NCBI GenBank assembly: GCA_035772405.1
Contig: JAYKKM010000005.1
Coordinates: forward strand, 723,501 to 787,500
Direction: 5' to 3'
Origin: Chrysogorgia sp. JL179-B06
Taxonomy: Eukaryota; Cnidaria; Anthozoa; Scleralcyonacea; Chrysogorgiidae
Length of the DNA stretch: 64,000 bases
Position numbers and translations under genes: made by a program. The notes under the pieces are model-generated. The model was not told the origin of the DNA and made no database searches. It saw only the letters and a program-made list of their open reading frames with translations. Below, one piece after another: positions 35,401-39,290 of this stretch (position 1 is the stretch's first letter; every line of letters starts with the position of its first letter).

Positions 35401-38185
35401 CAGACAATAGAAAGCTCTCAGAGATATTGTCCACTGAAAATATATTCTGTTTGGCAAATCAATGGGCTATTAACTAATTCAAGTAAAAGAATGAAAATAG
35501 GCATATGAATGAATATAAGTAAGCAACTATGCTATAAAAGTTTCAAACAGTAGCAGGCGAGGGGTTGTTGCATATATGTATTTCTAGTATATGTAGTATT
35601 GTTTGTAGCTTCTGTAGCTCAGCGGTCAGAGTTAAGGGTGTACCGTATATGGTGCTTTCTACTATCCGTCCGTATACCGGCTTTGCCGCAGTTTAAAAAA
35701 ATCCGGCCAGATACCGGATATTTTCATATAAGTAGAATAGTTGAATTACCAACTTTTGACTAGTTTCTGGGCTATAACCTGAATTGTGACCAAAATTTGA
35801 TTTAATGCATTGAAAATCTCTAACCCATGCTTCAATTCAGGGTTTGAACAGGCAATTATACCAATAACAATGTTATAATTGCAGTCTCAATTCTCAAATA
35901 TACCAACCTATACACTAGTATTAGTGTAGGAAATAACATGGTTCGAGAAGAATTAATGAAAAATCCCACGCATGTTTGGCGAAATATTCATAATACCACG
36001 AGTGCGAAGCACAAGTGGTATTATGAATATTTTGCCAAACACAAGTGCGATTTTTCATTAATTCTTCGAGAACAAGTGTTATTTCCTTTTAATACCTTTT
36101 CAATCAATTTTACGTGTTCCTAAATACCCCTAAATTTTACTACGAAGTGGGAAAACTGATGTTTGTAAATACTAAAATCCAAACATCCCGGATGTGATTA
36201 TTTACTAGGGGTATTTTTTTTACAAGGGGTATTTTTTTACTAGGGGTATTTTTTTTAAATAGTTTAATATGATGTCATAATTAGCCAATCAGGAATGAGT
36301 AAAATTGATTGAAATGGTATTAAACTATGAAAATTCAAAATGAAATTATTAATCCAACTTGGTCTAAGTCAACTTGGTCTGTCTATTGTACAGTAATGAA
36401 CATGGGAAGTGTCCCCGTGGGATCCCAGGTGGGATCCCAGGTGGGATCCCACCCGGGAATTTGGAACGGGATTCCACCCGGGATCCCGGGTAAATCCCGC
36501 CTGGGATCCCGGGTAAATCCCCCGGGATCCCAGGTAAATCCCACATGGGATCCCAGGTAATCCAGCCTGGTTGCTTGCAAATGGTAGTAGTTGTTACTTG
36601 CTGAACTTAATTTTTTGCAACTTGATATCTTTTGTCTGTTTAAGAAGATAGTTAACCATAACCAACAATACTGCAACAGTAAACAAGCTCAATATTGCTG
36701 TTTTGTTTGTATTCAGAAGTCCACACTGGAGATATACATGGAATGCAGACTGTAGAATAGCATAAAAAATGCCTGCCTGTGCCATATTGATCGACTATAT
36801 TATAGCCAGAAAGCATCCAGACTGGAAAGTTCGTATTTCGTCCGCCGAAGATTTATGCCAACAATATCCTCCAAAATTTTGTATGCCAGTCAGGGGGGTT
36901 GTAAATTTTCCCCAAAGGTTTTTTGCACCTAGTCAGGGGGGTCTGGGAGTGAATATAGATGCACTGTTTGCCACTATAAGGCTATTTAGTTGATGAAATT
37001 GTATTTAATTTTAAGAGTTTGTTTAGTACTGGAAAATAAACAAATAAATAAACATCCATTGGGCTTTGACTCCTTTGAAATGTAAGTCTCCACTCTTCAA
37101 TCTCTGATTCTTATTGAATATTGTCCGAATCAGAGTCAGACCAAACGTGTTTGAGCTTCACAGAGTCTCACTTGACTACTGAGCCGAGTCAGTTGACATT
37201 TAACACTTGACTGAGTTGACCAGCGGCGGTGGTCCCATATGCATAGTCAACGTTGATTATGCATCTCCATCAATAATACAGCCTTGGCAAGGATGATTAT
37301 AGTTAAGTTAGGATATTTATTTAGTCCCTCTGACTCCCTCATTGCCCTCACTGCTTGGTATTTCTATCAAATTGTGACATTTATAGTATGAGGCCTCTGG
37401 TGTGAGGCTGATGACATTGTGATACAAAGTATGTTAGTACACCACACTGTTCGCTTAAGCCAATTACGCCACACCAAGTTGATTAGTTTTATGTCAACCT
37501 TGGAGTAATCGATGGAAATTCTACGCCGAATATCTTTGGTGTAACATACAAACTTCCCAGTCTGGGAAAGCATGCCTTATTCGTTGACTATATAATATAG
37601 CCTGCCATATTGGATGAACTGTACTGTATAGCCTGCCATATTGGTTGACTACAGTATATTATAACCTATCATATTCATGGTTGACTCTATAGCTTGTCAT
37701 ATTACTTTACTATTATAGCCCAGCAGTCTTGCTTTCATTCCGAAAAAACGTGTTAAAATTCTATTACAAACAATAAGGCAACATTGTTGTCATACAGTAA
37801 CTTAGTCTTGGAACAATGAAATATGTGAATCAACCACGACAAGGACTAACAACAACACCTACGAAATTATATTTATTAGTAACACCTTTTCTCATAATCC
37901 TTTACAAAATAAACCAAGTTAATATCTTACTAAAACAGAAATGAAAGATTACAGAACGCATATTGGCAATCATTAAACACGCGTGTACATATTTTAGCTA
38001 CTATTTGTCAATACCTTTCCCACATCGATTACAACTCGATCTTCGCGCGAAGTTTAGATTTCCACAACTATGAAAAAAGAGATAATGTTTGTATTGATGT
38101 AGTGTATTTTCCAACTTTAATGAAGGACATACCTGGCATCTGAACACGTCCAGTCACCCTCTGAAGCTTTGAGGAGTCTTGACAT
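5778..38185 (-). CDS. ZRANB2-like splicing factor, whole locus (nine recognised exons, one probably missing)
   Basis: ZRANB2 binds single-stranded RNA with two RanBP2-type zinc fingers (GGU-type sites) and acts in pre-mRNA splicing through a C-terminal RS region; it is nuclear. The exons read, in order: start plus first half of finger 1 (GDWTCSDA), rest of finger 1 (CGNLNFARRSSCNRC), linker (GGTEIGKHIAEKSKGLFSADDW), finger 2 (CGNINWARRSTCNVC), the GGGFNERGNVEY segment, FGRKKKK, an acidic block ending DLSKYELDDE, and an RS-rich tail. Order and wording match vertebrate ZRANB2 closely. Exons 1 to 7 total 540 nt (180 codons) and join in phase. Exons 7 and 8 do not join in phase, so at least one small exon between 11671 and 14653 is unrecognised. 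Introns hold nearly all the retroelements of the window's left half. Confidence 0.92.
6112..6180 (+). repeat. Degenerate Penelope-like tail with broken hammerhead motif
   Basis: CACCCCTGAT...GAGACACTA...TGTCGAAAACGTTGGGT parallels the better copies at 21319-21361 (minus) and 34786-34828. The ribozyme core is damaged: CTGATAGA replaces CTGATGA and an extra A follows GAAA. A fossil of the same retroelement family. Confidence 0.55.
6248..6430 (+). repeat. tRNA-derived SINE copy, degenerate head
   Basis: The 3' half (TTGCATTTTCGCAACTGGTCCCGGT, 6374-6400) is shared with copies at about 56391 and 56662. Upstream, GGTGGCTGGTTAGAGTACTG ... CATCGATTCCCAGC is a decayed tRNA-like head with A- and B-box-like segments. 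No open reading frame is expected. Confidence 0.5.
6605..7451. mobile_element. Decayed pogo/Tigger-like element
   Basis: The right end, GTGTCCACTTAATACAGGTTTGACTG followed by TA at 7452, is a typical Tigger-style terminus. The left end near 6605-6655 carries a rearranged version (GGCCCTGTATTAACGGACAC, TTAAGCGGACAG). The interior has no intact transposase and includes a piggyBac-MITE fragment. Left boundary approximate. Confidence 0.45.
6690..6836 (-). mobile_element. Fragment of a piggyBac-type MITE
   Basis: About 145 bp matching, in reverse complement, the left half of the element at 20093-20532, including GGCGCTTGTCGAATTTCAAT and the terminal CAGGAAAGAGTTAA. The other half is missing. Confidence 0.6.
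7490..7931. repeat. Dispersed repeat family, copy 1, with palindromic core
   Basis: Closely related to 19830-20755, which is interrupted there by a 440-bp insertion. The last part, 7825-7931, is a near-palindrome of about 107 bp with arms starting AATATGTTATTTACCG and containing GGTCCGTATAGA, which looks like a small MITE. No coding frame. Confidence 0.6.
7932..8004. repeat. Microsatellite, (ATATATCTCAC)n
   Basis: Six or so tandem copies of an 11-bp unit following the palindrome. Confidence 0.85.
8005..8211. other. No feature recognised
   Basis: AT-rich, probably includes the retroelement's 3' untranslated part. Confidence 0.4.
8212..9051 (-). pseudogene. C-terminal part of the retroelement
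   Basis: Begins MRTIESLEDYVDPIHEVL, continues through QQYAAPTLITASHVD, and after a frame change reads FFDVRVTHVNSAS ... VLDIENGTFTPLVFVTNGGMGVEC. These blocks follow the thumb in this RT family. The end near 8212 is close to the element's 3' end; no poly(A) or repeat tail was recognised. Confidence 0.6.
9145..10228 (-). pseudogene. Reverse transcriptase core of the same retroelement
   Basis: Three frames cover it: a pre-RT segment (VLEELKAKHPQGSEVVDECL), the fingers and palm start (LDKNPGIRPIGAGE; DASNAFNQIY), and the palm/thumb (VWLDDDSAGGGRIKSL; GYLVNGTKSWLIVK; NITTEGKRHLGAVIG). The shifts between frames make it inactive. Motif C has an extra Asp (LDDD), where family members usually have a small or aromatic residue before DD. 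Confidence 0.7.
10229..11359 (-). CDS. Retroelement N-terminal ORF: Myb/SANT-like domain plus linker
   Basis: A 376-codon frame. Residues of about 10-90 (IIWTDQMVSDLLQCK ... RKLGYMEIMKNLWKVRGYERLGLSAQNLRYKA) have the Trp spacing and helix pattern of a Myb/SANT-like DNA-binding domain. Residues 130-160 are Gln-rich with a duplicated ICISDQ motif. Residues 230-376 form a helical region that leads into the RT. The frame ends by a frameshift rather than a natural stop, because homology continues in another frame just below 10229. Role inferred: target or DNA recognition for the retroelement. Confidence 0.65.
   Translation of the reverse strand: MMTEMAETSQRRRNSIIWTDQMVSDLLQCKLTAKECVKNDDLSCYVRGRKLGYMEIMKNLWKVRGYERLGLSAQNLRYKAAYAEKRRGNVKETNGTDSSGVKRSVSSTLVEEEDEINLQTAMNEQTQAQICISDQAEICISDQSQNQRYVETTLLRPLESKHDLHDAFKTAPVRSQSSTSPNGLREPVTCIIMSDLAEYCVPEDEACSNRIRPSIPDISVPPFKIKDKNLGNLSYQGLYDNITEIYYEIVYFRRNIFKQGRAGKRFIEELTFWLKQFNSSSDLNSIALKAFMLPPSLILQKPSASSKAKEHSAAFDRRLALWRRGYLNLLMKEIKFIQKRFVTSKKARTVDDISKIFTKLIMQGKLSGSWSTKISG
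11404..11447. repeat. Microsatellite (TTA)n
   Basis: About fourteen perfect trinucleotide units just 5' of the retroelement ORF. Confidence 0.9.
11493..11612. mobile_element. 120-bp palindromic Harbinger-type MITE
   Basis: Nearly perfect palindrome. The arms begin GGCCCGGGTCAAACGTCGAA at 11493 and end with the complement at 11612. Both sides are flanked by TAA (11490-11492, 11613-11615). No coding content. It lies 28 bp from the donor of ZRANB2 exon 8. Confidence 0.75.
11641..11670 (-). CDS. ZRANB2 probable exon 8 (30 bp)
   Basis: On the minus strand a pyrimidine-rich tract ending TTGAAG precedes 30 nt that read SKAEEGGSK in frame, followed by donor GTATGT. The trailing CG joins the leading G of the RS exon as CGG, so exons 8 and 9 are in phase. 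The wording resembles the SEEEDSNKK stretch before the RS region of ZRANB2. The incoming phase does not match exon 7, so a missing exon is implied. Short, hence moderate confidence. Confidence 0.5.
11671..12239. other. ZRANB2 intron sequence, nothing recognised
   Basis: AT-rich. I searched the minus strand here for the missing ZRANB2 exon and saw no acidic or LSKY-like exon with splice sites. Confidence 0.4.
12240..12880 (+). repeat. 3' end of a LINE (C-terminal scrap and 3' UTR)
   Basis: A short frame resembles the end of jockey/CR1-type ORF2 proteins (PRHKYMENLINLGLN then, after a frame change, WNTLSDQTK and NIVSLKI). A long untranslated tail follows with a GTGTGT run, GGGTAAGACACCATGACTAGG and a final AAATTAAATTAAAT tract. 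5' truncated. Confidence 0.5.
12881..13412. other. Interspersed repeat scraps, no gene
   Basis: The start (GGCACTGCGAGACTGCATACCTCCGCC) is typical of the flank of invertebrate dispersed repeats. The rest is featureless. Confidence 0.35.
13413..14640 (-). mobile_element. 5'-truncated LINE (jockey/CR1-like), frameshifted
   Basis: On the minus strand the RT palm reads [22 protein letters not shown] and FADDSKCYR, with both Asp of motif C present. After a frameshift come GVVVSNDLKWSPHI, RLLYLALVRSHLSHASEIWAPQ and the C-terminal tail RTSLFRNSFFNRIVFLWNNLSP. The 3' end shows a TTTATTTATTTATT run on the plus strand, which is a (TAAA)n tail. The 5' truncation lies about 14 bp from the donor of ZRANB2 exon 7. 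Confidence 0.8.
14654..14776 (-). CDS. ZRANB2 exon 7, acidic segment
   Basis: Acceptor TTTTTAG before 14776 and donor GTAACT after 14654 on the minus strand. The 41 codons are in phase 0 at both ends and run NNEEKTNIIVEDKAAEENEE, then a Glu/Asp run, then DLSKYELDDE. The DLSKY motif is the signature acidic repeat of ZRANB2. Confidence 0.88.
14975..15010 (+). ncRNA. Degenerate hammerhead-like motif of a Penelope-like tail
   Basis: CTGATGG ... GCTC GAAACATC with flanking ACT/AGT that could form stem I. The core differs from CUGANGA at one site and stem II is weak, so it is probably inactive. It parallels 34181-34215. Confidence 0.45.
15087..15220. mobile_element. MITE-like inverted repeat
   Basis: Arms TGTTACGAGGTTCCAAATAT... 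(15087) and the complement (ending 15220) match perfectly over about 27 bp around 80 bp of AT-rich DNA. No target duplication found. Confidence 0.55.
15221..15801. other. ZRANB2 intron, nothing recognised
   Basis: AT-rich with short direct repeats such as GACAAGTTGTTAAT at 15358-15383. Confidence 0.4.
15802..15846 (-). CDS. ZRANB2 exon 6 (45 bp)
   Basis: Acceptor TTTATAG and donor GTAAGC on the minus strand enclose 15 codons, FGRKKKKGNSDIVVQ, in phase 0 at both ends. FGRKKKK is identical to the vertebrate ZRANB2 segment at this place, a likely nuclear-localisation patch. Confidence 0.9.
15847..16414. other. ZRANB2 intron, nothing recognised
   Basis: No repeat or frame that I can support. 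Confidence 0.4.
16415..16491 (-). CDS. ZRANB2 exon 5
   Basis: Acceptor AAACCACAG and donor GTACTG. It reads LGGGFNERGNVEYVERDDSD then NEYDE, taking its first codon from the G left by exon 4. This is the GGGFNERENVEYIERE segment that follows finger 2 in vertebrate ZRANB2. Ends in phase 0 into FGRKKKK. Confidence 0.92.
16492..17299. other. ZRANB2 intron, no gene
   Basis: AT-rich; small frames such as that at 16877-17089 lack any recognisable content. Confidence 0.4.
17300..18440 (+). mobile_element. LINE 3' fragment carrying a later MITE
   Basis: Frame FRNSFFNRIVFLWNDLP near 17580-17640 is the same C-terminal block as in the minus-strand LINE at 13413-14640. It ends HFVVNAAGTI at about 17784. 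The 3' UTR resumes at 18274 after a 474-bp insertion and ends with AATTCAAATTCAATCAAT near 18440. 5' truncated. Confidence 0.65.
17800..18273. mobile_element. MITE with TTAA target duplication, about 150-bp arms
   Basis: Arms begin AGTGCCCCTAACCTCAAAA at 17800 and end with the complement at 18273, flanked by TTAA at 17796-17799 and 18274-18277. TTAA is used by piggyBac and Kolobok elements. Inserted in the 3' UTR of a LINE. No coding content. Confidence 0.75.
18537..18619 (-). CDS. ZRANB2 exon 4, zinc finger 2
   Basis: Acceptor AATTATAG and donor GTACAG. It reads CGNINWARRSTCNVCNAPKH then THKERRT: the second half of a RanBP2-type finger with the N-x-W and R-R residues that contact RNA guanines, and the closing Cys pair (C-x2-C). 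The first base completes the AAA codon begun by exon 3; the last G opens the GGA codon shared with exon 5. Confidence 0.94.
18651..19630. mobile_element. pogo/Tigger-like MITE containing a nested element
   Basis: Ends CAGTCGATTCCCGATAACTC (18651) and the complement of CAGTCGACTCCCGATAACTC (19630), flanked by TA on both sides. These are classic Tigger-type termini. Minus the nested insertion, the element is about 470 bp with no transposase. The GATAACTCGAA unit recurs near the left end. Confidence 0.8.
19009..19511. mobile_element. TTAA-flanked MITE nested in the Tigger element
   Basis: Arms of about 60 bp start AGGGACACTCCGGCCCAAAT and end with the near complement, flanked by TTAA at 19005-19008 and 19512-19515. 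The interior has TGACGTCA-type sites and no transposase. Kolobok or piggyBac type by target site. Confidence 0.78.
19830..20760. repeat. Dispersed repeat family, copy 2
   Basis: Homologous to 7490-7931, including the palindromic GTTATTTAC...GTCAGTATAGA end at about 20608-20750. It carries a 440-bp piggyBac-type insertion that copy 1 lacks. Confidence 0.65.
20093..20532. mobile_element. piggyBac-type MITE
   Basis: Ends CTCTTTCCTGTCTGGC (20093) and the complement of CTCTTTCCTGTCCGGC (20532), flanked by TTAA at 20089-20092 and 20533-20536. No transposase. The related repeat at 7490-7931 shows the empty site (TTAT in place of TTAA). Confidence 0.8.
20775..20935. mobile_element. Palindromic MITE-like element
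   Basis: Outer ends ATCAATTATTG/CAATAATTGAT, then GCAAAATATCATGATTT and its complement, then CCAGTTATTTGCC and its complement around a GC-richer centre. No target duplication identified. Confidence 0.5.
21300..21655 (-). mobile_element. Penelope-like element type A, 3' end with GIY-YIG remnant
   Basis: On the minus strand the sequence parallels 34440-34860: the TTCGTACGCGTTTAAAAG...AAGGCTGTTTTC coding remnant of the GIY-YIG region, then the untranslated tail with ATAAATAGGGATCCTAAC, then a hammerhead motif. 5' truncated; it abuts a second Penelope-like element in opposite orientation. Confidence 0.7.
21319..21361 (-). ncRNA. Hammerhead ribozyme motif, intact core
   Basis: Minus strand: stem I ACCC/GGGU, core CUGAUGA, stem II GACACU/AGUGUC closing a 7-nt loop, then GAA, a self-complementary ACGU as stem III, and the cleavage triplet GUU. 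The palindromic stem III is the type known from Penelope-like retroelements, where two copies are thought to act as a dimer. Activity is not shown. Confidence 0.75.
21656..22150 (+). mobile_element. Penelope-like element type B, 3' end
   Basis: Reads NDVDKPVARHFN... then DMKVCAISPISGG and RQEKRLIFKLGT, the conserved end of a Penelope-like RT/GIY-YIG protein. It is followed by an untranslated tail and a hammerhead-like motif at 22036. The same segment, better kept, is at 33680-33900. 5' truncated. Confidence 0.72.
22036..22069 (+). ncRNA. Hammerhead ribozyme-like motif
   Basis: Stem I UCU/AGA, core CUGACGA, stem II GGGC/GCUC with loop CUUC, GAA, palindromic ACGU and triplet GUU. Short stem I, so activity is uncertain. 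Confidence 0.6.
22187..22505 (+). repeat. Probable 5' LTR of BEL element 1
   Basis: Same sequence as 30673-31138 (without its insertion), including GGGACAGAACATGAGGAAGT, the GAAATTTGCTTGGAACAGACG block and the ATACTGAAATTC end. The two copies bracket the BEL coding region, as LTRs should. Exact termini are not resolved on the left because a Penelope-like tail abuts it. Confidence 0.6.
22526..23295. mobile_element. Foldback-like transposon with about 330-bp arms
   Basis: Arms of about 330 bp are inverted copies around an approximately 100-bp centre. Inner parts share GGACTGCAGACAGAAGTTG and CAACGCCAGAACAGTTCG. The right end, CAACCTCGTACCCAGGGT in complement, is the same terminus type as at 57716-58078. 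The direct repeat CATCGGTCC at 22517-22525 and 23296-23304 is a 9-bp target duplication. Inserted in the BEL 1 leader or LTR. No transposase. Confidence 0.75.
23305..23718 (+). other. Leader of BEL element 1
   Basis: Untranslated sequence between the LTR and gag, read continuously once the 22526-23295 insertion is ignored. A primer-binding site was not identified with confidence. Confidence 0.4.
23758..24563. mobile_element. Mariner-type non-autonomous transposon in gag
   Basis: TIRs of about 225 bp begin CCGGGTGACCCAAAAAAACG at 23758 and end with the complement at 24563, flanked by TA (23756-23757 and 24564-24565). No transposase frame. It splits gag directly after codons MDKTRNVRRAAK; gag resumes as TRAFTAGKELIDYQRPV. 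Confidence 0.85.
24566..25500 (+). pseudogene. BEL 1 gag
   Basis: Resumed N-terminal gag (TRAFTAGKELIDYQRPVIEV), an acidic stretch (SNENDENQGLNEESN), PKLPKFDGDV, then after a frame change the main gag helix region at 24849-25349 (LRSCLGAQPAKLIG; AWKYLDQNYGDPR). A Cys/His knuckle follows at 25403-25520 (CTRKKECG...CKKYHHKLLH). At least three frame interruptions. Confidence 0.75.
25540..26080. repeat. Insertion or repeat between gag and protease
   Basis: Starts with a C-run/A-run (25561-25591), followed by AT-rich DNA and, at about 25860-26010 on the minus strand, a GC-rich block (GTAGCCAGGATTCTGAAAGG ... CATGCGCCCCGGAAAATTTTG). That block recurs in part at 52485-52560 and belongs to a dispersed family. 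Boundaries unclear. Confidence 0.45.
26120..27120 (+). pseudogene. BEL 1 protease remnant and reverse transcriptase C-terminal half
   Basis: FYDSGAQICMIRG near 26170 is the retropepsin active-site Asp segment. After an apparent deletion of most of the fingers, the RT palm reads NTYMDDICDSQSSIQAAKEL (26690-26750; YMDD is the catalytic motif C) and VREWISNA. Frames change at about 26540 and 26900. Confidence 0.7.
27159..27770 (+). pseudogene. BEL 1 RNase H
   Basis: WLVVFCDASRLAFGACAYVRW carries the first RNase H Asp (FCDAS, the usual BEL form). It is followed by FVAAKTRVAPLKELTIPRLE, the BEL signature, then a broken segment and NVADDITKGISAEEANGRWF. Frame shifts near 27460 and 27590. Confidence 0.75.
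28020..30610 (+). pseudogene. BEL 1 integrase, split by a LINE
   Basis: The zinc-binding half reads RDVHQACHSGVATTVAKTRR before 28240. The CKKC half resumes at about 29633. The catalytic core shows MDYFGPIKVKVGRNKTDKHY, SDNGTHMVGADNE and NGCSEAMVKSVKSALK, giving D, D and E. The C-terminal part (VKVNDFVIVSDPNAVRAKW) has the usual tail of BEL integrases and ends near 30668. Several shifts. Confidence 0.8.
28240..29615 (-). mobile_element. 5'-truncated LINE inserted in the BEL 1 integrase
   Basis: Minus strand: LFLLYVNDLPDAVKSSQVAMF, then a break where the catalytic FADD should be, then DKIAIQTDLSNMEAWSSASG and SERDLGVWISSDLSW ... YLALVRPHLGYATQVWAPQ. The 3' tail is the TTTTATTTTTATTTTTATTT run at about 28246 (plus strand), a (TAAAA)n end. 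The UTR is about 700 bp. Confidence 0.8.
30673..31138 (+). repeat. Probable 3' LTR of BEL element 1, interrupted
   Basis: Second copy of the 22187-22505 sequence, directly after the BEL pol stop, broken by a 181-bp insertion at 30896. Confidence 0.6.
30896..31076. mobile_element. Solo LTR inside the BEL 1 LTR
   Basis: Starts TGCCTCCCCTCC and ends GTTCAGTACA, the TG...CA form of an LTR, with ATAC on both sides (30892-30895 and 31077-31080). The uninterrupted site is visible in the 5' copy (TTATACTATAATTTC, near 22443). Contains TTTATTC-type polyadenylation-like sequence. Confidence 0.75.
31328..31365. repeat. Perfect 16-bp hairpin
   Basis: TTATGCCATTTAAGAT and its exact complement separated by 6 nt. 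No poly-T tail; function unknown. Confidence 0.7.
31366..31925. other. No gene; short telomere-like and C-rich stretch
   Basis: CCTAATAGAACCCAACCCC...CCTAACCCTAACCCCC at about 31709-31760 is a short C-rich run. The right end (about 31870-31975) is an inverted copy of 31175-31260. Confidence 0.4.
31930..34260 (+). mobile_element. Penelope-like element type B with reverse transcriptase
   Basis: Starts with a frame LALNELSVLINESDIKLVED, then (32150-32230) DKWVLNLSNKELSDLE typical of the Penelope N-terminus. RT blocks follow: FYGLPKIHKTGIPLRPIMVY (32620), ELVSFFDVVSLFTKIPVD (32800, catalytic Asp), FGTAMGSPVSAVIANLVMED (33000) and IDDV (33117, motif C). The GIY-YIG end is DMKVCAILPISGGSDNRKRQ at 33740. 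Broken by many stops and shifts. Tail and hammerhead motif follow. Confidence 0.82.
34181..34215 (+). ncRNA. Hammerhead ribozyme motif, intact core
   Basis: Stem I UACU/AGUA, core CUGAUGA, stem II GGGC/GCUC with a 3-nt loop, GAA, palindromic ACGU and the favoured cleavage triplet GUC. Lies in the Penelope-like tail, as in described Penelope ribozymes. Confidence 0.72.
34330..34860 (+). mobile_element. Penelope-like element type A, GIY-YIG end and tail
   Basis: Frame DAIYSIPYNDCDQEYIGQAK then RQFRTRLKAHQKAVFF is a GIY-YIG nuclease domain: YSIPY ... YIG plus the following Arg. The tail includes ATAAATAGGGATCCTAAC and a hammerhead motif. 5' truncated. The RT part is absent here. Confidence 0.78.
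34786..34828 (+). ncRNA. Hammerhead motif with mutated core
   Basis: Same layout as 21319-21361 (stem I ACCC/GGGU, stem II GACACU/AGUGUC), but GAAA reads AAAA, losing a core G. Likely inactive. Confidence 0.6.
35040..35126. repeat. Perfect 37-bp inverted repeat, 13-nt loop
   Basis: 35040-35076 and 35090-35126 are exact complements, 37 of 37. On the ZRANB2 transcript this hairpin starts 17 nt inside the intron after the exon 3 donor. A related direct copy without the partner arm lies at about 34983-35020. Confidence 0.9.
35144..35249 (-). CDS. ZRANB2 exon 3, inter-finger linker and start of finger 2
   Basis: Acceptor TTATGTCCAG and donor GTAAGT. It reads EKGNVDKVNKGGTEIGKHIA then EKSKGLFSADDWQCS, taking its first codon from the G of exon 2 and leaving AA for exon 4. 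GGTEIGK and GLFSADDWQC match vertebrate ZRANB2 at the same place; DW and the first Cys of finger 2 are here. Confidence 0.94.
35250..35924. other. ZRANB2 intron; short tRNA-like scrap
   Basis: TCTGTAGCTCAGCGGTCAGA at about 35611-35630 resembles the A-box head of the SINE at 56583. Otherwise AT-rich and featureless. Confidence 0.4.
35925..36090. mobile_element. Palindromic MITE-like element
   Basis: Arms of about 75 bp (GAAATAACATGGTTCGAGAA...) are inverted copies around ACGAGTGCGAAGCACAAGT. No coding content; target duplication not clear. Confidence 0.6.
36411..36565. repeat. GC-rich minisatellite (GGGATCCCAGGT/AAATCCC units)
   Basis: About eight degenerate units of 12-21 bp built on GGGATCCC, each with internal symmetry, so the array can fold on itself. 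Frames through it on both strands are artefacts of the repeat. Confidence 0.8.
36570..38014. other. ZRANB2 intron, nothing recognised
   Basis: A direct repeat AGTCAGGGGGGT occurs at 36889 and 36934, and short GCCTGCCATATTGG/GCCATATTGG repeats lie at 37601-37640. No exon or element boundary seen. Confidence 0.4.
38015..38067 (-). CDS. ZRANB2 exon 2, zinc finger 1
   Basis: Acceptor ACTATGAAAAAA-side intron ending CATAG and donor GTATTG. It reads CGNLNFARRSSCNRCGK, the second half of finger 1 with N-x-F, R-R and the closing C-x2-C. Leading T completes AGT from exon 1; trailing G opens the GAA of exon 3. Confidence 0.94.
38133..38185 (-). CDS. ZRANB2 exon 1 coding part, start codon
   Basis: ATG at 38183-38185, reading MSRLLKASEGDWTCSDA, then donor GTATGT. 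GDW-x-C-x4-C is the start of finger 1, as in vertebrates, where about ten residues also precede the finger. A TTTTTAAG acceptor directly abuts the ATG, so a non-coding leader exon is likely upstream. Confidence 0.92.
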
Positions 38186-38264
38186 CTTAAAAATGAAATA
38201 TATACGCTATACCAAACCAAACCAAACGACCAAACCTCGAAACCACAAAAAATAGGAAATATAC

Positions 38265-38320
38265 CTGCCAGCATTCCAGCCTGCATTGCCTGCGAGCCAC
38301 AGCAACCCAAACGCACAGTG
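38265..38320 (-). other. Possible 5' UTR exon of ZRANB2
   Basis: On the minus strand, sequence ending GGAATGCTGGCAG is followed by donor GTATAT. Splicing to the acceptor before the start codon would remove a 79-nt intron. The 5' limit and promoter are unknown; a 100-bp tandem repeat starts at 38321. Confidence 0.4.
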
Positions 38321-38594
38321 AGTCATTATATACAGCAATTTTTACCTCGGCCAGGAGGTAAGTAACGTTATGTTTTTACCTCTGTTTGTTTGTTTGTTTG
38401 TTTGTCTGTCTGCCTGTCTGAGTCATTATATACAGCAATTTTTACCTCGGCCAGGAGGTAAGTAACGTTATGTTTTTACCTCTGTTTGTTTGTTTGTTTG
38501 TTTGTCTGTCTGCCTGTCTGAGTCATTATATACAGCAATTTTTACCTCGGCCAGGAGGTAAGTAACGTTATGTTTTTACCTCTGTTTGTTTGTT

Positions 38595-38620
<26 letters not shown>
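38321..38620. repeat. Three tandem copies of a 100-bp unit
   Basis: AGTCATTATATACAGCAATT restarts at 38321, 38421 and 38521. Each unit contains CCTCGGCCAGGAGGTAAGTA and ends in TTTG/TCTG tetranucleotides. The third runs into a (TCTG)n tract at 38596-38652. Confidence 0.92.
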
Positions 38621-38652
<32 letters not shown>

Positions 38653-38653
<1 letters not shown>

Positions 38654-39118
38654 AGTAGGCTATGACATCAGATCGCATACTATAAGAGAAGAGCTTGGAT
38701 GGGAAACTCTTGCTTCCGGACGCTTGAAACATAAAGCTATAATGATGTACAAGGTTCTGAATGGTTTGGCACCGTTGTATCTCTCGGAATTATTTCAACT
38801 AAATTCAACTTCACTGAGTTATGGTCTCAGAGAAAGAGATACAAATGTTGTATTGCCAAAACCTAAAACAGAATATTTGAAAAAGAGTTTCAAGTTTTCT
38901 GGAGCAAAATTGTGGAATGATTTACCGACGATTACCAAAATGAAAAATACGTTAGCATCCTTCAAACGTGAACTATCAACATTCAGTTCCCAGTAGACTG
39001 TCGGTTGTATCTTGTTTTCTTTGTAAATAATTTTTATATTGTATTAATTTTTGTTCGGCTCTTATGAAAAGCAATTATGTAAATTGATAAGATTCCGAAC
39101 TGAAATAAATTTTCTCTC
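38653..39118 (+). mobile_element. LINE 3' fragment
   Basis: The frame GWETLASGRLKHKAIMMYKV ... FKFSGAKLWNDLPTITKMKN to a stop at 38996 is the C-terminal end of a jockey/CR1-like ORF2. A 3' UTR of about 120 bp with GAACTGAAATAAAT follows. 5' truncated, sitting between two TCTG tracts. Confidence 0.7.
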
Positions 39119-39126
39119 TCTCTCTC

Positions 39127-39215
<89 letters not shown>

Positions 39216-39216
39216 A

Positions 39217-39283
<67 letters not shown>

Positions 39284-39290
39284 TTGTAAG
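39119..39290. repeat. Microsatellite (TCTG)n
   Basis: About forty tetranucleotide units with a few TCTA/TTTG variants after a short (TC)n. Confidence 0.95.

Noticed and set aside
36327..36676. Gly/Ile/Pro repeat protein (GIPGGIP)
   Set aside because: Generated by the GGGATCCC minisatellite; open on both strands, no splice or start context.
38068..38316. Minus-strand 82-codon frame over the ZRANB2 start
   Set aside because: Reads through the start exon in another frame; zinc-finger wording is in the alternate, spliced frame.
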